64,000 nucleotides of DNA, taken from assembly GCA_902651635.1 (NCBI GenBank), contig CACRSC010000084.1:540696-604695 (forward strand), given 5' to 3'. Under the pieces are notes generated by a model. That model was not told the origin of the DNA and did not search any database. It saw only the letters and a list, made by a program, of their open reading frames with translations. The stretch comes from Mastigamoeba balamuthi. Lineage: Eukaryota; Evosea; Mastigamoebida; Mastigamoebidae. Both the position numbers and the translations under genes were made by a program. Of the stretch, positions 54,933 to 64,000 are shown in pieces (the first letter of the stretch is position 1; each line of letters opens with the position of its first letter).

Positions 54933-56156
54933 TGAGAGGGAACACGATCTCAGGTTTTGGCGGGTGTTTGTGGAGGGAAGTGTTTGGGGGCTTCAAGACA
55001 AAAAGAAATGGAGCGAGCCAGCCAACGGCGCCGTTATATTTGGCACTGATGACATCATGTCCACGTTTCTTCAAGTTGGTATCCCTTTTGGATTCAATTG
55101 CGTTCGATCAATCTGGGCTCCGTGAATTCGGGGTAACAAAATCGCGGCTTCAGACGACCCCAGCGCTCGTTGAGTACTGCGACCGGGCTGAGCGATGCGT
55201 TCATCGCCCTGACGATCATCCCATCCCCTTGGCCAGCCTCTGGCTGGCTCACAGCAGCACCACAGCGTGTGCGTTCGATAATCCCTCTCAACAACACCAG
55301 AATTGCTCACAGCCTCCTCACCAGCCACCGTCGAGATGGGCCGATGTCCAAGATGGCGAACAGCGCGCGATCCTCTATGCGGTGGCTTGGCCTCTCGGAC
55401 CCTATGGGACCACGGGCCCCGAGCTGCAGCTGGGCTGTGCGGGCGGGTGTCCGCGGCTTGTGGGTGGTAACCTCTTCGTGCGCCTCTTGGGGCTTGGTCT
55501 ATTCTTGGCGCACCGCATCGCCCGCTGTGCGGCGGTGAAACTCGATTGAGTTTCTCTGTCTCGTGAAGATGCCGGAACTGACAAAAAAGTCTGCGCATTG
55601 TCCGTTTTCTCAGGTCGAACTCGGTTTGTTCGTTATCGGCTCTTCTCTTCGCGTCTCGTGTGGTCGCGCGCGCTCTATCGTAACCCGCTGGCGGGGGGCC
55701 ACTGAAGCCGCGTTCAGGTTCTCCGGTGCCGTTCGCTGGGGCCGCTGGGCTAAGGAGGGTCTTGTAGTGACGCCTCCCCCTTCTCCCTTGACGCGGACGT
55801 CCTGACCCTCTCGTGGGTCCCTTCGGACGCAAGTGGGTCTGTCCTCTTATGAGGGGCAGCGGCGATCGACGGCTTCTGGCGGGCTCTGGGCGCGGTGGTC
55901 GATAGGGCGAGAGCACAGGCAACAGAGCGACAGGAGTAGAGTTCTAGGGTGCAATAGCACCAGCACCCCTCAGCCGTCTGCTTCCGCATCGGGACCGCCG
56001 AGAAGGAAATTGCACGGGCCGACCTCAAAGGACGTGCAGATACTATCGGAATATCCGCCACGCCAGTTTCTATCGGTCCTGTGCACCCCGTGCACTTCTT
56101 GCAATTCGGTCTTCTGGTGGGTGCGCGCTGCACAGGGCGGGTCCCCGGCGTGTCAG
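54933..56156. other. Divergent intergenic region, nothing recognised
   Basis: About 1.2 kb between coiled-coil paralog 2 (minus) and the RING-TPR gene (plus), so both promoters should lie here. It is of mixed composition, with no protein-like frame, RNA gene or marked repeat. Confidence 0.45.
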
Positions 56157-57779
56157 ATGGACGTCAACAGCGAGGCAGAGGCCGCACTCGAGTGCCCCAT
56201 ATGCGCTGACGTGCTGCGCAACGCCAGCGAGACCGCCTGCGGCCACGCGTTTTGCGGTAAGCCGCACCCGCCGCCCAGACAATGCGCCCGCTTTTCCGCG
56301 GCGCGTCTCGCACCGGTTCCTGCGGGTCTCGGCGGCACTTACCCCCCGCCCCGCAGAGTTCTGCATCAACAAGTGCCTGGAGACGTCGATACGCTGCCCC
56401 GTCTGCCGCAAGGACGCGCTGCCCGTGCACCCCAGCTTCGCCCTGCGCACATTAGGCACGGAATCAGAAACACCCCGCCCTCCGCTCCCTCCTGTGTCTG
56501 CGCCACCCCTCAGCGCCCGCGGGAAACGCGGTGGAAACCGCTCCTGCGGGCAGGGAGACGCGTGGAGTCCCAGTTGGGCCGATTGAATTGCGCAGCAAAT
56601 TAATTGGGTTGGTTGAATTGCGCTGACATTCCGGGGCCGCTCTGGCGAAATACTGCGCGCAGTGCGGACGCTGCACCCGGTGGGCGAGCGGACGCAGCTG
56701 CGGCCGGCGACGGCGGAGGAGGAGCGCGCGGCGGGCAACGCGGCGTTTGGGCGCGGGGAGTACGCCGAGGCGATACGGCACTACAGCGAGGCGGCAGACG
56801 CAGAGGGCGGCGACCGCGACGCCCGCATCTTCGCCAACCGCGCGCTCTGCCTCATGCGCACGCACCAGACGCTGCTCGCCATCGACGACTGCGACCGCGC
56901 CCTCCACATCGACCCCGCGTGCGGTGAGTCACCGCCGTCCCCCCCCGGGGGCCCACACGCGTCTCTTGCCCCTTCTTGCCCGCTTTGGGCTGCGGGGCCG
57001 ACACGCACTGTTTTGCCCGCAAACGGGGCGGCTTCTGAAGACGGCGCGACCACCACCGCAGTGAAGGCGCACGTGAGGAAGGCGCAGTGCCTGGCGGCAG
57101 AGGGGAGGGCCAGCGAGGCGAGGAAGGCGGTGGCAGAGGCGAGGAAGTGCGACGCCAAGGGCGAGTACGCGGGCGACATTGAGGAGGTCTGCAAGAGCGT
57201 CGAGCAGACGCGCGACGGGCCGCGGGCGGACCGCGCGCAGCAGCAGCAGCGGCAGCGCGCGCAGCAGCAGCAGCAGCAGCAGCAGGCGTCGCTGCTGCAG
57301 ATGGCCCGCGAGGCGGGCATCGACCTGCAGTACCTCTTTGGCGCAGCAGCCGAGCAGAGCGCCCGCAGGTCGCGCGCAAACTCCAACTCGAACGCGGGCT
57401 CCGGGGCGGGCCAGCAGCAGCAGCAGCGCCAGCAGCAGCAGCAGCAGGGAAGGCGCGGTCGTGCACCAGCAGCAGCAGCAGCAGCAGCACGGCTCTCCGA
57501 GCCCGTTTGCGAAGCTCNCAGCAGGCGTCGCTGCTGCAGATGGCCCGCGAGGCGGGCATCGACCTGCAGTACCTCTTTGGCGCAGCCGCCGAGCAGAGCG
57601 CCCGCAGGTCGCGCGCAAACTCCAACTCGAACGCGGGATCCGGGGCGGGCCAGCAGCAGCAGCAGCGCCAGCAGCAGCAGCAGCAGGGAAGGCGCGGGTC
57701 GGTGCACCAGCAGCAGCAGCAGCACAGCTCTCCGAGCCCGTTTGCGAAGCTCAAGGAGTTTTTCCGCAAGCGCCACTGA
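56157..57779 (+). CDS. RING-finger E3-like protein with TPR repeats and polyQ tail
   Basis: Starts at the ATG at 56157. Exon 1 to 56256 and an exon from 56357 encode a C3HC4 RING (CPICADVL, CGHAFCEFC, CPVC), typical of E2-binding ubiquitin ligases. From 56663 a TPR unit follows (AAGNAAFGRGEYAEAIRHYSE, then ANRALCLMRTHQTLLAIDDC, and after another intron VKAHVRKAQCLAAEGRASEA), a fold often used for chaperone binding. The remainder is Gln-rich (CAG runs) and ends LKEFFRKRH. The intron before 56663 seems to use a GC donor. Bases 57281-57517 and 57519-57755 are nearly the same and flank an N, so the polyQ region is probably duplicated in the assembly. The real protein is likely about 80 residues shorter than the drawn span suggests. 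Confidence 0.8.
57281..57755 (+). repeat. Near-identical 235-bp direct repeat flanking an N (probable assembly duplication)
   Basis: Two copies of the segment that starts at gcgtcgctgctgcag and ends at gcgaagctc are separated only by the N at 57518. They differ by a few substitutions, one indel and CAG-run length. The first copy stops dead at the N while the second continues to the stop codon. This is what two unmerged overlapping contig ends, or two alleles, would look like. Confidence 0.85.
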
Positions 57780-58137
57780 AGGGCCCCGCCAGCCCAGCAC
57801 AGCCCAGTTCTGACAAGTGTAGGGCTGCTGTGAGAGAGTCGCTCAGTTCAAACCCCCCATCGCGCGTATCCAACGTTCGACCGAAACCGCCATCCTCCCT
57901 CCCCCCCCCCTTGACACAGTATTGCAGCACCGCACGCACGCCGGCCGAGCCCGCAACAGTCGAAGTGCCTAGCCCAGGCGTTTTTTATTGTTCGGAGCTA
58001 CGCCTGTTTCTGTTATGCCGTGTTCTGTTCATCTTGCGTGTGCAGATGCGCCCAATGGTGGGGCGTGTGTGCTTGTGCTGGTGGTGGGAATACAGTCAAA
58101 GGTGTGTATGCAAAGCTCCCCACTCCATACGGTCGAT

Positions 58138-59373
58138 CTACATTGCCACGGTGCCGGCTGATTGCAGGCTCTCCCCCTGGCAGCTGTACGTGTGCTTCTC
58201 GTATTCGAACAGATTGCAGGTCGAGTGGCACCTGTCGCACCTCGGCAGGCCTTTGAGATACGCCGCCCTTGCCTCCTGCGACGCCGTTCAGAGATCAGCG
58301 GCGTGTAAGTAACTTCCACACATCCAGGAAAATGCACTGCACCCCTGCGTACGTTATTGTACACCAGGAACTCGTGGAGCGGGCTGGACGGCGTGGGCCG
58401 AACGTGCGCTGGAGGAGTGGGCATGGGCAGCGAGAACTTGGAGCGGACGGGGACCTGCTTGACGAGGCACGCCGTGTAGTGCTCGATGGCCTCGTCGACG
58501 GACGTCTTGCCCCCGCACAGGTAGCACACGACCTCCACGCCCGACTGGACCCCGCTCTTGCTGGAGAACGCCACGGGGCTGCCCCTGCAGCAGCCCACGT
58601 GGCTCGCGATGTCGCTGGTGCTGTAGCGGCCGCTGCACACCCCGCACTTGAAAAGACTGCTGTTGTACTTCTGCTTCGCCTCCTGGAGTTCAGACGCCGC
58701 CGCGCTGCCGTGAGAAAAGCCGCGGCGGGTTGGCGTGCAGGGGGGAAGGGAGTGGGGAGACACGGCACCACGCGCATAACCCCTTCCGGCACGTTTTTCG
58801 CGGCCGTTCGCCAGCCGCTATTTTTGGGGGTGCGGACAGCCCCGCGCACGCGCAAAAACGGCGGGACGGAATGCGACGGACGGAATTGTAGGACATGTAC
58901 TCGACCGAGGCGTCTCCGGGCTCGGGCAGGGGCACAGAGGGCCGGACTATGCCCTCGGACATCTTGCGCACGTCCTCGGACAGCGCCTCGCGGGCCTTGG
59001 TCTCTGCGCTGAGGCACTTCAGCTCGTGCTCGACATATTTCCACCTCGTGATCATCGTGCCGCACACGAAGCACAGGACCCTCCTGTCGGCGCCGTGCGT
59101 CTGCACCGAGGTCCTGTGGAGCGGGGGTGTCGCTAGCGTCTTGCGCGTGGACAGGTCCGCGGCCGTCAGGGTCCTGCCTGTTTTCGAGGGAACAGAGGAC
59201 TGCGGGACGGGCGACAGGGCCGGAGAGGGCACTGGCGACCCCAGAGGCGACGAGTCGCTCGGGTTCAGCAGGCGGACGCTTGCATACCTGGCGCAGACCG
59301 CTGTCGGGGCTGCGCACGGGGTGCGGCCCACGTCGTCCACAGCGGCGAAGCCTTTGTCATTCTGCTGTCCCAT
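58138..59373 (-). CDS. Four-C2HC zinc-finger protein
   Basis: From the ATG at 59373 (MGQQNDKGF) to a TAG at 58138-58140, in three or more exons. A Ser/Pro-rich leader of about 95 residues precedes four fingers of similar spacing. They are LCFVCGTMITRWKYVEHELKC, read as C-x2-C...H-x3-C, then FKCGVCSGRYSTSDIASHVGC, VCYLCGGKTSVDEAIEHYTAC, and CDRCHSTCNLFEYEKHTYSC in the last exon. This is the zf-C2HC type seen in ciliary and nucleic-acid-binding proteins. Repeated sequence between fingers (SYNSVRR and VYNNVRR) suggests duplication of a finger-linker unit. No catalytic domain. Specific role unknown. Confidence 0.72.
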
Positions 59374-59654
59374 GCTGAGACAACTCTTCTTATCAAATTG
59401 AAAAAAAGGTTGTGATCAAAGATAATCCAATTTCGGTGCTTACTCTCCCCAATAGATCCCGCACCGGAATCTAGAGGCTATCCATACAGAAGGAATGCCG
59501 AAGCAGCACCTGAGGGCGGAGACAGGAGTGTGCCACCCCGTAAACGAAAAATCCACCACGTTTTTGCATATTCTAGTTTGGACGGACTAAAATGGTTGAG
59601 CCGAGAACCTAAGGAAAAACTCGGAAAGGGTCCATTGTACTAAGTGTAGGTCTA

Positions 59655-62600
59655 TTACAAATTTGAAGTGTACACAGAGAACGGGAACTGGAGAGTTTCG
59701 TTCTCCTCTGTCCGCTTTGACTTGATGATCTGCGCTACTGTAAAGTCCAGCCCGCAGACCCTTGAGACTCGCTGCCCCACAGCCTCGATGTCTCTTCCCT
59801 CGCGTGCAAGAGCGTGGTCCAGGCATGGCTTCGTGATGATCACGCTGCTCCGTTTAGCTTTTCGCGACTGTGAGCAAACACTGCCACCAAATTAAGCCGA
59901 AGTGTTGACTTACCGAAGACGTGCAAGGACTCGGCTACCTCGATGGCCTCTCCCCAACAGTCGAACCTTGCAGGTAGACCTGTCAGAGCCGATTCAAGGA
60001 TACTGTTGAGAGGTCGTACTGCGGGTGCCGCATTCGGATGACACCGGCGATTGCTGGCCCTGTGTGAATGCCGAACCATATCGATATCGGCGCCTGCTGC
60101 AGTGGCCCTCTGTTCAGCTCCTCGACCACACGTAACATCTTGGGCACGATCTGAAGCAGAGCACGCGAGTGGTCTGCCCTCGCAGTGCTGACATTGGCGC
60201 CGACCACATATGTCCCCTGGACAGTCTTGATCTTCAGAACACCCAGCTTTTGGCACAGCTTATCAAACTCGGTGAACAGGCCGTTCAGCAGCTGTACAAG
60301 CGACCCTGGAGTGATCACGGACCGCAACTCAGAGAAACTGAGGATGAGCACAGTGGTCAGATGAAAGGAATGGTGATTTGACGAAACTGAAGAATGCCTG
60401 CGACGAGGATGCTGGCTGAAGGGACGAATTCCGCATGTATCTTGCCACGCGTCTTGTGGCTCCGCATCTTGACGATAATGGCTTCAGGAATAAGTAATTG
60501 AACGAGGAGTTCGGTGGCAATGTGCTCTTCCATTCTTTTTCTGCACTGTACTTTGAGCTCCTCGAACACGAGGAACGACTGCCGGTGGATGCCGGCCAGA
60601 GTGACCTGGGCAAGCAGAGCCTGCACCACCAGGTATACGAAGAGGTAGACCGACCCATAGCTCTTTCGTGTTGCTTAATGAAGATACGATTAGAGAGAGA
60701 GACAAAAGATCACTACTACCTATGCCAGTTGCGATTGCAGCAACAAGAACAATGACGGAGATAGGGACAGAGAACCGGAGCGGAGAAATGTTGGTCGCAT
60801 GAATCAGCGTGAATAGGATGAAGGATACAGCCTGCCACAAGGTGAGAAACTGCCACGTGATCATCGCCTGAGGCAGTCTTACCGGAAAGTTGGATTCTAT
60901 TCTCTCATGTTCGATGAGGGCTGCAACAACGAATATGTAATCCAGCACAGAGTAGAATGCCAGATTCGCTTCATTAGAGAACTTCGAGGCCCTGAATATT
61001 GATTAAGCCAAGAGGATACGAACGGCACGCACAGGATAATGGGAATGAAGCAGAGGCAACTCCATAAAAGGATTTCACCGATGATGATCCATTTCCCTTG
61101 CCTTCCACTAAGAACGGATGCCAGAGATATCTGTGATGTTTGAGCCAAAGAACACTGAATGGTGCGTTGCGCACTGTAACAAACAAAGAGACAATGAAAA
61201 TGTGAATCGTCTTCACGACTTTCTTGTCCACAGTCGAGTGGTATGAGATGCTGGGTTCGCCAGCTGTCAGAATATCATCATTCGATCAATACGTACTATC
61301 TCGCCTCGATGTCTGGCTTGAAAAGAAAGAGGTTCCGTAGACCCAACTTCTGTCGTTCGATGTCCTTGGACACAGCCTGACAGTCCTCCAATGGACACAG
61401 CAAATCCCCGAATCCGTCATCGAAAAACGACGGATTTTGCCTCGAAGGAACACTCGAGTAGACGTTAGATGACGGATACAACTGAACATACTGGGAAGAG
61501 GCCTCGAAGAGCAGCCTGCTGATTGTTCCGTGGTCGGGGTCATACTCTAGCAACTCAAACATCTCGATCTTGCCGCACCCCTTGACAAAGATAGTCTCAT
61601 CCTTGGACGAAATAAAGGCCGAACCCAGCTTCGTCTTGAACTGTAAAGTCATCATGACCTTGTTCCACGACATCTGCGATATCATGCGAATACAGACGTC
61701 GACCGTGTCTACTGTTGTTTAGCATCGTGGTTAATATTGTGATGATACCTCCGAAGATCTCGTACTTCGGCTTGTCCAGCCCTGCATTGCCCAGTGAAAT
61801 GAGTTATGTGAGCGCAGGAATACATTGACAGTACCGATAATGCCCGTTGTGATACTTCCGAACGTCAGAGCTGCCCTGTACGACAGCAACAAGTTGTTCT
61901 CCACAGAGTAGTGATGAAGTACATTGGGTATTTCCAGTCCCGCTAGAGCAATACGGAGGACATGATCCTCCTGAGGGCTGAGACGACCGCGAAATTAAGT
62001 CCGTGATAACCTGAACAACGAGCGGACCTCGTGATGCCGCAAGCAATGAAGAATTTGGTGCCGTTAACTGAGATCTTGTCACAGCCGTATCTGCGAAAAG
62101 GTCAGGCCCTGTTGATGGGACCACCTTACCACCTACCTGTCGCACATCTGGTCGATGCAATCGAAGAGTGATCCGAGGTGTGTCACCGCCTCGTGGGGCG
62201 TGAGCTGCTCGAATCCCGCGACCTCGACGTGAAGGAGAACCGCGTTCTGGTGGTCCTGGGCAATTACCTCGTTTTCTGCTAGAGGCGTGAGATATGAAGA
62301 GATTCCAGAGCTCTCACCGGTCCTGGCCTTGAACATCTGAATGACGCCTGCGGGAAGCAGACTGTCGACGAGGAGCTCGTAGGTCTTCTTCTCCCTGTCG
62401 AGTCTGTCCCGCTCTTTCTGCCCTTCGAACGCGTTCTTGAACTCCTCTCTGTCGAGAGACTCGGCTACATAGGCAACGAAAGTCCAGACCACAATGCAGC
62501 ACAGAACCATGTGCACCAGGTAAGAGTCCACCATGAAGTCCCACCCGCAATGCGGCCAGATGCGGGTCTGCGGCGCCACGAAGATCAACAGCGACACCCC

Positions 62601-63194
62601 CAGGCGCACGAACCACGGCATCGAGCGGAAGAATGCGCTGACCGACGTGACCGCCGCGATCTGCGAGGCGAACGTGATGGTCGCGTTGTCTGTGCTGCAC
62701 ACCGATCCCCGCTCGAAGAGGACGTTGACTGCCATCACCGTTATCAGCCAGCCCAGTGCACACGACGTCTGCGCAGCGACGTGCGTCCAGTCCGAGACGA
62801 ACTCTCTAGCCGCGTCCGTCCGCACTGCCTTGCTTGCAACGAAGAACGCGCCCAGCACGGCGGTAGCCACAACAGCCGGCACAAATTGAGCGATGCCGAC
62901 AGCGGAGCTCTGCAGACGATCGCGGGGTCCATCTCTGAGTTCCCTCGGCCAAGAGAGAATGTGGGGGGGGGGGGGGGTCGAAACCATCGAGAAGCGGCCA
63001 ATGAGCACGGTGCCGAGCGCCATCGCGAGCGACATCGTCCAGACCATCGTGAGGAAGTTGCGCTTGGTCGTCGCCGTTCGGTACCGCGAGAACGCGAGCT
63101 CGACGGCGGCCGTGGTGAAGCGCAGGGTCAGCACGTTGTAGCGCAGGTAGCCCTCGCCGCGGTGGATCCGCGGGGCCAGGACCATCCGCGCCAT
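59655..63194 (-). CDS. 12-TM adenylyl-cyclase-like protein with degenerate catalytic sites (gene A)
   Basis: Read from the ATG at 63194 to the stop at 59655, with many short introns. A first block of about six helices (63.1-62.4 kb) leads to a C1 cyclase domain (from about 62.3 kb to 61.3 kb). A second helix block follows (about 61.2-60.6 kb), then C2 (60.35-59.65 kb). This is the TM-C1-TM-C2 layout of animal and Dictyostelium ACA cyclases. C2 shows KIKT and GIHTGPAIAGVIRMRHPQY. In C1 the first metal Asp is Glu (HVEVAGF) and the second is replaced (DKISVNGTKFF). In C2 both are replaced (LILSFSEL, KIKTVQGTYVV), and the transition-state Asn and Arg read Glu and Ser (DCWGEAIEVAESL). It is therefore predicted to be catalytically dead or strongly altered. 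Exon borders are only partly resolved. The poly-C run at about 62964-62979 lies in an intron. Confidence 0.78.
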
Positions 63195-63513
63195 CTGCGC
63201 CGCGGGCCGCAGCGACCTGCGGCTCGCGCTCTCAGCAAGGAGCTCCTTCCTCGTTCTCGCGAGAACGACGCGCGGGCGCTGCTGTCCGCGGATGTAAGTG
63301 ATCAGCAGATGAGCGTCGGGTCTAAAGATAGAGCACCGAGCTCCGAACTACCAAACACGGCAATGAGGTGCTTCCAACTGCCGAGCTCTCCCGAGATCGG
63401 CCCATCCTTCGCGTACGTGGCAAAAAAGCCGTCACGAGACGTGTAAAATTCGCCAAAAAGGACGATAGAACTAGTAAGGGTACAGACAGAGGTCCGAGGG
63501 GTTCTCCAGTCAG

Positions 63514-64000
63514 CTACACCAGCAGGGTCGAGTACACGGCAAAAGGCAGGTTCCACTTCTCGTCCTGGTCCTTGCGCTTGGACTTGATCGGCGTCGCGGG
63601 CGTGAACTCGAGGCCGCACAGGCGCACAGACTTCTCGCTCCTGTCGAACACACTGGCGCTGGCGTCCTTTTGCGACGCGTGCTCTAGGCACGGCCTCGTG
63701 ACCAGCAAGCAGTCCCTCTTGGCTGCACGTACACAGAGTGTTAGCACAGAGCAGGTCAACGAGTGAGCGCACCCCAGAGTCGCAGGCTCTCGGCGACGGT
63801 GATGGCCTCGCCCCAGCAGTCAAACCTGCAGAGGCACTGTGAGTGTGTGCTCGAGCATTTTCTTGATGCTTATGTACTGCGGGTGCCGCATTCGGATGAC
63901 GCCGGCGATCAGGGGGCCCGTGTGAACACCGAACCACATGGAGATGGGCGCCCGCTGCAGTGACCCCCTGTTGAGCAGCGTGACGATGGCCTGCATCCTG
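63514..64000 (-). CDS. 12-TM adenylyl-cyclase-like protein, gene B (3' part only)
   Basis: The last exons of a second minus-strand gene, cut by the window edge. Read from right to left: GSLQRAPISMWFGVHTGPLI and AGVIRMRHPQY, then after an intron RFDCWGEAITVAESL, then a final exon ending FAVYSTLLV with a stop at 63514. Each piece matches gene A closely in sequence and intron position, so the two arose by tandem duplication. The same transition-state positions are altered (Glu for Asn, Ser for Arg). Regions encoding the metal sites lie outside the window. Confidence 0.78.

Noticed and set aside
62960-62982. G homopolymer that could be read as a frameshift in cyclase gene A
   Set aside because: It lies inside an intron with good GT and CTGCAG borders, so it does not affect the protein.
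1-64000. CRISPR arrays, rRNA genes and virus-like or transposable elements
   Set aside because: No regularly spaced repeats, rRNA signature, reverse transcriptase, integrase, capsid or transposase sequence, or terminal repeats were seen anywhere in the window.

Overview
The window is nuclear DNA of a eukaryotic protist. Genes are split by many short introns, mostly 35-90 bp with GT(G/A)xGT donors and CAG/TAG acceptors. Coding DNA is mostly very GC-rich with C or G in third codon positions. A nuclear-type tRNA-Asp and classic eukaryotic families are present (tetraspanin, WGR-PARP, LIM, ZUFSP peptidase, TKL-SH2 'SHK' kinase, Cache-HAMP cyclase, 12-TM adenylyl-cyclase-like proteins). SHK kinases are best known from amoebozoans and relatives, so a GC-rich, free-living amoebozoan-like protist is my best guess; this is inference, not proof. 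Two single N characters (43230 and 57518) mark assembly joins.

Layout. 1-5.3 kb is less GC-rich: the tail of an acidic protein, about 1.9 kb of gene-poor repetitive DNA, and a secreted FG-GAP beta-propeller protein (minus). 5.3-6.2 kb: a UPF0126 membrane protein (minus). 6.4-13.7 kb: thirteen tandem PLAT/LH2 domains that read in frame, with no room for an intergenic gap, into a complete L-fucose/arabinose-isomerase-like domain. 14.1-16.4 kb: an SHK kinase (TKL kinase plus SH2). 16.8-28.5 kb: a giant non-ribosomal peptide synthetase (FAAL-like, ACP, C-A-T, C-A-T, membrane/beta-helix terminal domain). 29.3-31.7 kb: a Cache-HAMP-class III cyclase with intact active-site residues. 32.0-33.1 kb: a tetraspanin (minus). 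34.0-36.6 kb: a BRCT-WGR-PARP. 38.0-41.2 kb: a citrate-lyase alpha-gamma-beta fusion. 41.7-42.6 kb: a LIM/zinc-ribbon protein, followed by tRNA-Asp (minus) and a gap-truncated fragment. 43.6-44.9 kb: a ZUFSP/UFSP-type cysteine peptidase. 45.1-51.8 kb: a large ankyrin-type repeat gene. 52.0-54.9 kb: two tandem coiled-coil paralogs (minus). 56.2-57.8 kb: a RING-TPR-polyQ protein. 58.1-59.4 kb: a four-C2HC zinc-finger protein (minus). 59.7-64.0 kb: two tandem 12-TM adenylyl-cyclase-like genes (minus), the second cut by the window edge.

How genes might work together. No operon-like system is expected here. Several neighbours are signalling proteins (SHK kinase, cyclases, LIM, ankyrin). The theme that stands out is recognisable enzyme domains with altered key residues: the PARP has Gln in place of the catalytic Glu, the citrate-lyase gamma domain lacks the prosthetic-group Ser, the FAAL domain lacks the motif-A10 Lys, the sugar-isomerase domain has Asp for a conserved Glu, and both 12-TM cyclases lack metal and transition-state residues. 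Splice models were built by hand. For the PLAT-isomerase, SHK, NRPS, Cache cyclase, PARP, citrate lyase, LIM and ZUFSP genes the summed exon lengths are exact multiples of three, which supports them.
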